Source: Gemmatimonadota bacterium (lineage in GTDB: Bacteria; Gemmatimonadota; Gemmatimonadetes; Gemmatimonadales; Gemmatimonadaceae). From it: a stretch of 22,855 nucleotides of DNA. Made by a program: the position numbers and the translations under genes. The stretch lies in assembly GCA_029884515.1 (NCBI GenBank), contig JAOUHR010000002.1:1-22855 (forward strand), written 5' to 3'. The notes under the pieces are model-generated. The model saw only the letters and a list, made by a program, of their open reading frames with translations. It did not search any database and was not told the origin of the DNA. Positions 19,243 to 22,855 of this stretch are shown piece after piece (positions within the stretch are counted from its first letter, which is position 1; the number at the start of each line of letters is the position of its first letter).

Positions 19243-21495
19243 ATGGCCGCCGAACTCGACTACCGACCGTCCTACCTCGCCGCGGGCATCGCGGCCGGCC
19301 TGACGTTCCTGCTCTACCTCCTGACCCTCTCGCCCGAGACGGCGATGTGGGACACGAGCGAGTACATCACGGCGGCGTACACGCTGGGCCTGCCCCACCC
19401 GCCCGGGAACCCCCTCTTCGTCCTCATCGGGCGCGTGGCGACGATCCTCCCGATCGCGCCGACCATCGCGATGCGGATCAACCTCCTCGCGGCGGTCTCG
19501 AGCGCGGTGAGCGCGGGGATGTGGTTCCTCGTCACCGAGCGGGTGCTGGTCGGCTGGTTCGACAAGCGCTGGCAGCGCGTGGCCGGCGGCTCGCTCGCCG
19601 TGCTGATCGGCGCCACCGCGTTCACCGTCTGGAGCCAGTCGGTGGTGAACGAGAAGGTCTACACCATCTCGCTCCTGGGGCTGGCGATCTGTTCCTGGCT
19701 CACGGTGCGCTGGTGCGACTTCCCCGAGAGCCCCAAGGCCGACAAGCTGCTGGTCCTCATCGCGTACCTGTGCGGACTGGGCTACGCGAACCACATGGCG
19801 GGCCTCCTCGCGGTGCCGGCGATCGCCATCGCCGTGCTCATCCGGCGCCCCGCGATCCTGCTGCGCTGGAAGCTCATCCTGGCGCTGGCCGCGGCCGTCT
19901 TCGTGGGGGGCAGCTCGTTCCTCACGCAGCCGATCCGCGCCGCGCACTTCCCCGCGATCAACGAGGGCGAGCCGACGGCCTGCCGTGACGGGCTCCAGGT
20001 GTCGTGCACCTTCTCCAAGGGCACCTACGACGCCTTCATGTACAACTTCAATCGCGGGCAGTACGGCAAGCCCGAGTTGAGCCAGCGGCAGGCCCCGTTC
20101 TTCGCCGGACAGGTCGGGATGTGGTGGCACTACTTCAAGTGGCAGTGGCTCCGCGACGCGCACGACGAGCAGCCCCGGCTCCAGTTCACGCTCGCCGCGA
20201 TCTTCCTCCTGCTGGGGCTCGTCGGCGGCTGGGTGCACTACAAGCGCGACCCCCGGAGCTTCGCGTACTTCGGGCCGCTGATGCTCACCCTGACGCTCGT
20301 GCTCATCTACTACCTGAACTTCAAGTACGGCGCCTCGCAGGCGCCGGAGCTGGGGAACAGCGTGGACCGCGAGGTCCGCGACCGCGACTACTTCTACCTG
20401 TGGAGCTTCTCGGCGTGGAGCGTCTGGGCCGCGCTCGGGCTCGTCTACGTGTGGGAGTCCATCGCCGTCCTCATGGGCAGCGAGCGGACGAAGGTCGGCA
20501 CGGAGACCTTCGACCTCCCCACCACGCGCAGCTGGCTCCTCTCCTCCCCCGTGCTCGTGCTCGCGATCTTCCCGCTCATCGGGAACTGGCAGGCCTCCTC
20601 GCGCGCCGGCGAGACCGACACCGCCGACTTCGCGGTCGACCTGCTCAACTCGGTGGAACCCTACGGCATCCTCGTCACCGTCGGCGACAACGACACCTTC
20701 CCGCTCTGGTACGCGCAGGAAGTCCTCGGCGTGCGCAAGGACGTGACCGTCGCCAACACCTCGCTGCTCAACACCGACTGGTACACGCGGCAGCTGATCC
20801 GGCGGCCGATCTTCGACTACGACTCCATCAACGGTCCCGCCGCCTGGCGCGGCAGGAGCTGGCCCAGGCCGGACGCCCCGGTCCTCAAGATGACGATGGC
20901 CCAGGCCGATGCGATCCCGCTCGGCCAGGAGATGCGGCAGGCGCAGCGCTTCACGAAGGGGAACATCAACGCCATCATCCAGCCGCGGTTCCTCACGCGC
21001 GCGGACATCCTGGTGCTGCGCATGCTGATGGACAACGACACGCGCGCGATCCACTTCAGCCGGACCTCCGCCGACCTCGCCGGTGAGCTGGGCCTGAACG
21101 CGTACACCGTGATGCAGGGCCACGTCCGGAAGGTCTACCCGGACTCCGTCACCGAGTCGGCGAACGTCGTGCGCGTCCCCGGCGAGGGCTGGGTGGACGT
21201 GGCCCGCTCGGCTGCGCTCTGGGACGAGTTCAAGGCGCCAGCGTCGCTGATCAGGAAGGGCGACTGGGTGGACGCGCCCTCGCGCGGCATCCCGTACCTC
21301 ATCCTGAGCACCGGCATCGCGACGGCCGAGGCGCTCGTGCGCTCGAATCAGAAGACCCAGGGCGACAGCATCATCGAGACGGTGCGCCGGGTGGCGATCG
21401 CCATGCGCTTCGGCGACATCGCCGGGGAGATCGCGCCGCCGCCCATCCAGTCGGGCGACTCGGTCGCGCGGCAGGCGGTGCCGCTCCGGCCGTAG
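19243..21495 (+). CDS. DUF2723 membrane protein, GT-C-type glycosyltransferase (TMEM260-like)
   Basis: A 750-residue polytopic membrane protein. The N-terminal half has about nine or ten hydrophobic helices. The first loop carries MWDTSEYITAAYTLGLPHPPGNPL (Asp37, Glu40, His52), the acidic first-loop signature expected of GT-C enzymes that use lipid-linked sugars. Further DUF2723 features are SQSVVNEKVYT, GLGYANH and a VDREVRDRDYFYLWSF segment near 368-386. The C-terminal part (about 430-750) is mostly soluble and includes VTVGDNDTFPLWYAQEVLGVRKDV, which is typical of the family. The human relative TMEM260 is a protein O-mannosyltransferase, so this may glycosylate exported proteins; donor and acceptor here are unknown. 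It stands as a single gene between purH and a hairpin terminator. Confidence 0.9.
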   Translation: MAAELDYRPSYLAAGIAAGLTFLLYLLTLSPETAMWDTSEYITAAYTLGLPHPPGNPLFVLIGRVATILPIAPTIAMRINLLAAVSSAVSAGMWFLVTERVLVGWFDKRWQRVAGGSLAVLIGATAFTVWSQSVVNEKVYTISLLGLAICSWLTVRWCDFPESPKADKLLVLIAYLCGLGYANHMAGLLAVPAIAIAVLIRRPAILLRWKLILALAAAVFVGGSSFLTQPIRAAHFPAINEGEPTACRDGLQVSCTFSKGTYDAFMYNFNRGQYGKPELSQRQAPFFAGQVGMWWHYFKWQWLRDAHDEQPRLQFTLAAIFLLLGLVGGWVHYKRDPRSFAYFGPLMLTLTLVLIYYLNFKYGASQAPELGNSVDREVRDRDYFYLWSFSAWSVWAALGLVYVWESIAVLMGSERTKVGTETFDLPTTRSWLLSSPVLVLAIFPLIGNWQASSRAGETDTADFAVDLLNSVEPYGILVTVGDNDTFPLWYAQEVLGVRKDVTVANTSLLNTDWYTRQLIRRPIFDYDSINGPAAWRGRSWPRPDAPVLKMTMAQADAIPLGQEMRQAQRFTKGNINAIIQPRFLTRADILVLRMLMDNDTRAIHFSRTSADLAGELGLNAYTVMQGHVRKVYPDSVTESANVVRVPGEGWVDVARSAALWDEFKAPASLIRKGDWVDAPSRGIPYLILSTGIATAEALVRSNQKTQGDSIIETVRRVAIAMRFGDIAGEIAPPPIQSGDSVARQAVPLRP

Positions 21496-21507
21496 GAGCC
21501 GCACCGG

Positions 21508-21557
21508 GGAGCACCGAGGGGGCGCGCGCCGCGAGGCACGCGCCCCTTCGGTGCTCC
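21508..21557 (+). terminator. Long GC hairpin after the DUF2723 gene
   Basis: The arms 21508-21526 and 21539-21557 pair over about 19 bp (outer GGAGCACCG/CGGTGCTCC, one G-U pair, inner GGGGCGCG/CGCGCCCC) with a 12-nt loop. It starts 13 bp after the stop codon. There is no T run, so it is either an atypical intrinsic terminator or a 3' stabiliser. Confidence 0.7.
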
Positions 21558-21568
21558 GCCGGCGTGCA

Positions 21569-21574
21569 TATTAT
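21569..21574 (+). promoter_or_regulatory. -10 box (TATTAT) for tRNA-Ser
   Basis: TATTAT stands out in GC-rich DNA, 34 bp before the mature tRNA. A weak -35 (TTCGGT, 21547-21552) lies 16 bp upstream inside the right arm of the hairpin. The predicted 5' leader is about 25 nt. Confidence 0.55.
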
Positions 21575-21607
21575 TCGGCACCCGCCGCCGCGCCCCGGCC
21601 GGCGCGG

Positions 21608-21690
21608 GGAGGGCTGGCAGAATGGCTAATGCAGCGGTCTTGAAAACCGCCGTCCGCAAGGACTTACAGGTTCGAATCCTGTGCCCTCCG
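21608..21690 (+). tRNA. tRNA-Ser (anticodon UGA)
   Basis: The cloverleaf can be drawn in full: acceptor GGAGGGC/GCCCTCC with discriminator G at 21690, anticodon stem GCGGT/ACCGC around loop CTTGAAA (anticodon TGA), a long variable arm with stem GTCC/GGAC and loop GCAA (type II tRNA, as expected for serine), and T arm ACAGG/CCTGT around TTCGAAT. CCA is not encoded. The anticodon is UGA (reads UCA and related serine codons), not UCA as in tRNA-Sec, so this is not the partner of SelA. The gene ends 122 bp before the intI start codon. Confidence 0.97.
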
Positions 21691-21812
21691 TCTCGCAGGC
21701 GCGGCGACGTCGCATCGGAATGAGCGCGTTGGCGCGGTTGTGGTGCAGCGATGGTACGGGTCCGGTCACACCGTGGGGGTCCGCGCAGCGATACCGCGAC
21801 CCGCCCACGGAT

Positions 21813-22790
21813 ATGCCGACCGAGAAGCCCCGTCTGCTGACGCAGGTGAAAGGCCGCATGCGTGCGCGCCATTTAAGCCCGCGCACCGAGCAGGCATACC
21901 TGGGCTGGATCCTCCGCTATATCAGATATCACGGCACCCGCCACCCGGCGGAACTCGGTGAGCCGGAGGTGCTCGCGTACCTGACCCACCTCGCGGCCGA
22001 GCGGCGCGTGTCGCGATCGACGCAGATGCAGGCGTTGAGCGCGTTGGTGTTGTTGTATCGCGAGGTGCTGGCGATCCCCATCGGCGACCTGCGCCGCGTG
22101 TTGCGTTCGAACGCGCCGCCGCATCTCCCGGCCGTGCTGAGCCGGGAGGAGGTGGGCGCGCTGCTCAGCCATCTCGCGGGCACGATGCGGCTCGTCGGGC
22201 TGTTGCTGTATGGCGCGGGCCTGCGGCTGCTCGAGTGCCTGACGTTGCGGGTGAAGGACATCGACCTGGCGGCCGGCGAGATCCGGGTGCGCCGTGGCAA
22301 GGGGGGGAAGGACCGGGTGACGATGTTGCCGGAGCGTGCCCGGGGCATCATGGAGGCGCACCTGGCGCGGGTGCGCGGGTTGCACGAGCGGGACCTGGCG
22401 CGCGGTCGTGGGCGCGTGGCGTTGCCGACGGCGCTGGACCGGAAGGCGCCGTCGTGGGCGACCGACCTTGCGTGGCAGTGGGTGTTCCCTGCGGCGCGCG
22501 AGTACCGGGACGCCGCGACCGGCCAGATCTGCCGGCATCACCTGCACGAGTCGGCGGTCCAGCGGGCCGTGCAGCGCGCGGTGCGGGAGGCGGGCATCGC
22601 GAAGCGCGCGACGTGTCACACGCTCCGCCACTCGTTCGCCACCCATCTGCTCGAGGACGGGTATGACATCCGGACGTTGCAGGAGCTGTTGGGGCACCGG
22701 GACGTGAGCACGACGATGATCTACACGCACGTGCTGAACCGGGGACGACTTGGGGTGCGGAGTCCTGCGGACCGGCTGGGGGGGGGATAA
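21813..22790 (+). CDS. intI: Integron integrase (IntI-type tyrosine recombinase)
   Basis: Recombines attI with attC sites of gene cassettes. The 325-residue product is intact. The N-terminal SAM-like domain contains LSPRTEQAYLGWILRYIRYHG (about 21-41) and HPAELG. The catalytic domain has Arg138 (GAGLRLLECLTLRVKDID), Lys at 163/166 (RRGKGGKDRV), His269 and Arg272 (HTLRHSFATHLL), His295 (LLGHRDVSTT) and Tyr304 (MIYTHVL). The extra segment that separates IntI from XerC/D is present (about 203-226, ALPTALDRKAPSW...WQWVFPA). The ATG at 21813 aligns with IntI N-termini; the frame is open back into the tRNA, but those 44 codons are not IntI-like. Codon use differs from neighbours: 12 TTG, one TTA and two CTT leucine codons. 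A run of nine G precedes the stop. Confidence 0.95.
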   Translation: MPTEKPRLLTQVKGRMRARHLSPRTEQAYLGWILRYIRYHGTRHPAELGEPEVLAYLTHLAAERRVSRSTQMQALSALVLLYREVLAIPIGDLRRVLRSNAPPHLPAVLSREEVGALLSHLAGTMRLVGLLLYGAGLRLLECLTLRVKDIDLAAGEIRVRRGKGGKDRVTMLPERARGIMEAHLARVRGLHERDLARGRGRVALPTALDRKAPSWATDLAWQWVFPAAREYRDAATGQICRHHLHESAVQRAVQRAVREAGIAKRATCHTLRHSFATHLLEDGYDIRTLQELLGHRDVSTTMIYTHVLNRGRLGVRSPADRLGGG

Positions 22791-22855
22791 TGGATATGTT
22801 GGTGGTTGTTGCACTCCGGGCGATCGTGGTGGTACGATCAGGTGCAAGTGAATGA
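22790..22855 (+). CDS. Possible 21-codon ORF overlapping the intI stop
   Basis: An ATG shares one base with the intI stop (TAATG) and opens a frame ending in TGA at the last base of the window. The product would be M-D-M-L-V-V-V-A-L-R-A-I-V-V-V-R-S-G-A-S-E, hydrophobic with Val-rich halves. The same bases form an inverted repeat, so this may be chance rather than a gene. Confidence 0.2.
   Translation: MDMLVVVALRAIVVVRSGASE
22809..22847 (+). repeat. Nested inverted repeat downstream of intI
   Basis: The outer arms TTGCAC (22809-22814) and GTGCAA (22842-22847) enclose inner arms GATCGT (22822-22827) and ACGATC (22834-22839) around the loop GGTGGT. The unpaired spacers are unequal (7 and 2 nt), giving two stacked stems with an asymmetric internal loop. 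It starts 18 bp after the intI stop. Two-stem folding with asymmetry is reminiscent of integron recombination sites, but the canonical GTTRRRY core is absent, so a terminator or chance is equally possible. Confidence 0.5.

Noticed and set aside
21608..21690. tRNA-Sec as a partner for SelA
   Set aside because: The anticodon is UGA, not UCA, and the acceptor stem is 7 bp, so it is an ordinary tRNA-Ser.
21691..21812. attI, Pc promoter or LexA box between tRNA-Ser and intI
   Set aside because: No GTTRRRY core, no convincing -35/-10 pair and no CTG-N10-CAG LexA palindrome could be found; the stretch looks like plain spacer.
21681..21812. 44-codon N-terminal extension of intI starting inside the tRNA
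   Set aside because: Residues are not IntI-like and the GTG lies within the T arm/acceptor of tRNA-Ser; the ATG at 21813 matches the family start.
22791..22855. A true attC site
   Set aside because: No RYYYAAC/GTTRRRY pair is present in the right polarity; reported only as an inverted repeat.

Overview
This is a very GC-rich, gene-dense bacterial chromosome segment. Start codons are often ATG or GTG without a Shine-Dalgarno sequence, genes often overlap by 4 nt, and TAnnTT promoter-like boxes recur. Gene content and style suggest Gemmatimonadota: a Big_5-type lipoprotein with a C-A-x-P-G-x-P-P-G-G-P signature, a DUF2723 membrane protein, a BON-domain protein with an extreme acidic linker, and a chromosomal integron integrase. 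The phylum is an inference from these features and not from a marker-gene comparison.

Left half (about 1-9883, all minus strand, read right to left): a small 54-aa membrane protein translationally coupled to thrS, a secreted or membrane hypothetical, a biosynthetic-type thiolase, a CPBP intramembrane protease, 3-hydroxybutyryl-CoA dehydrogenase, acyl-CoA dehydrogenase, a leucine/valine-type amino acid dehydrogenase, rpiB, glyA, and probably the first codons of one more gene cut by the window edge. Thiolase, HBD and ACAD form a short-chain acyl-CoA (beta-oxidation or butyrate-type) module. The dehydrogenase links branched-chain amino acids to it, and rpiB-glyA serve pentose and one-carbon metabolism.

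Middle (9884-19111): a 157-bp divergent promoter region, then on the plus strand the acidic BON protein, followed by valS - Ig-like lipoprotein - selA - gmhB-like phosphatase joined by three successive GTGA stop/start overlaps, then purN and purH (purine synthesis). The TAnnTT boxes just before valS and purN are placed so that their transcripts would be leaderless.

Right end (19112-22855): a GGATCC-centred intergenic repeat related to one at 2883-2985, a DUF2723 (GT-C/TMEM260-like) glycosyltransferase, a strong hairpin, tRNA-Ser(UGA), and directly behind the tRNA an intact integron integrase gene (intI) whose codon use differs from its neighbours. The 5' side of intI is closed off by the tRNA, so any cassette array should lie beyond the right edge of the window, on the 3' side of intI (a 'reverse' integron layout). 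The last 65 bases hold a nested inverted repeat and a 21-codon ORF that I cannot assign. The integron boundary is the most promising part of the window for something new.
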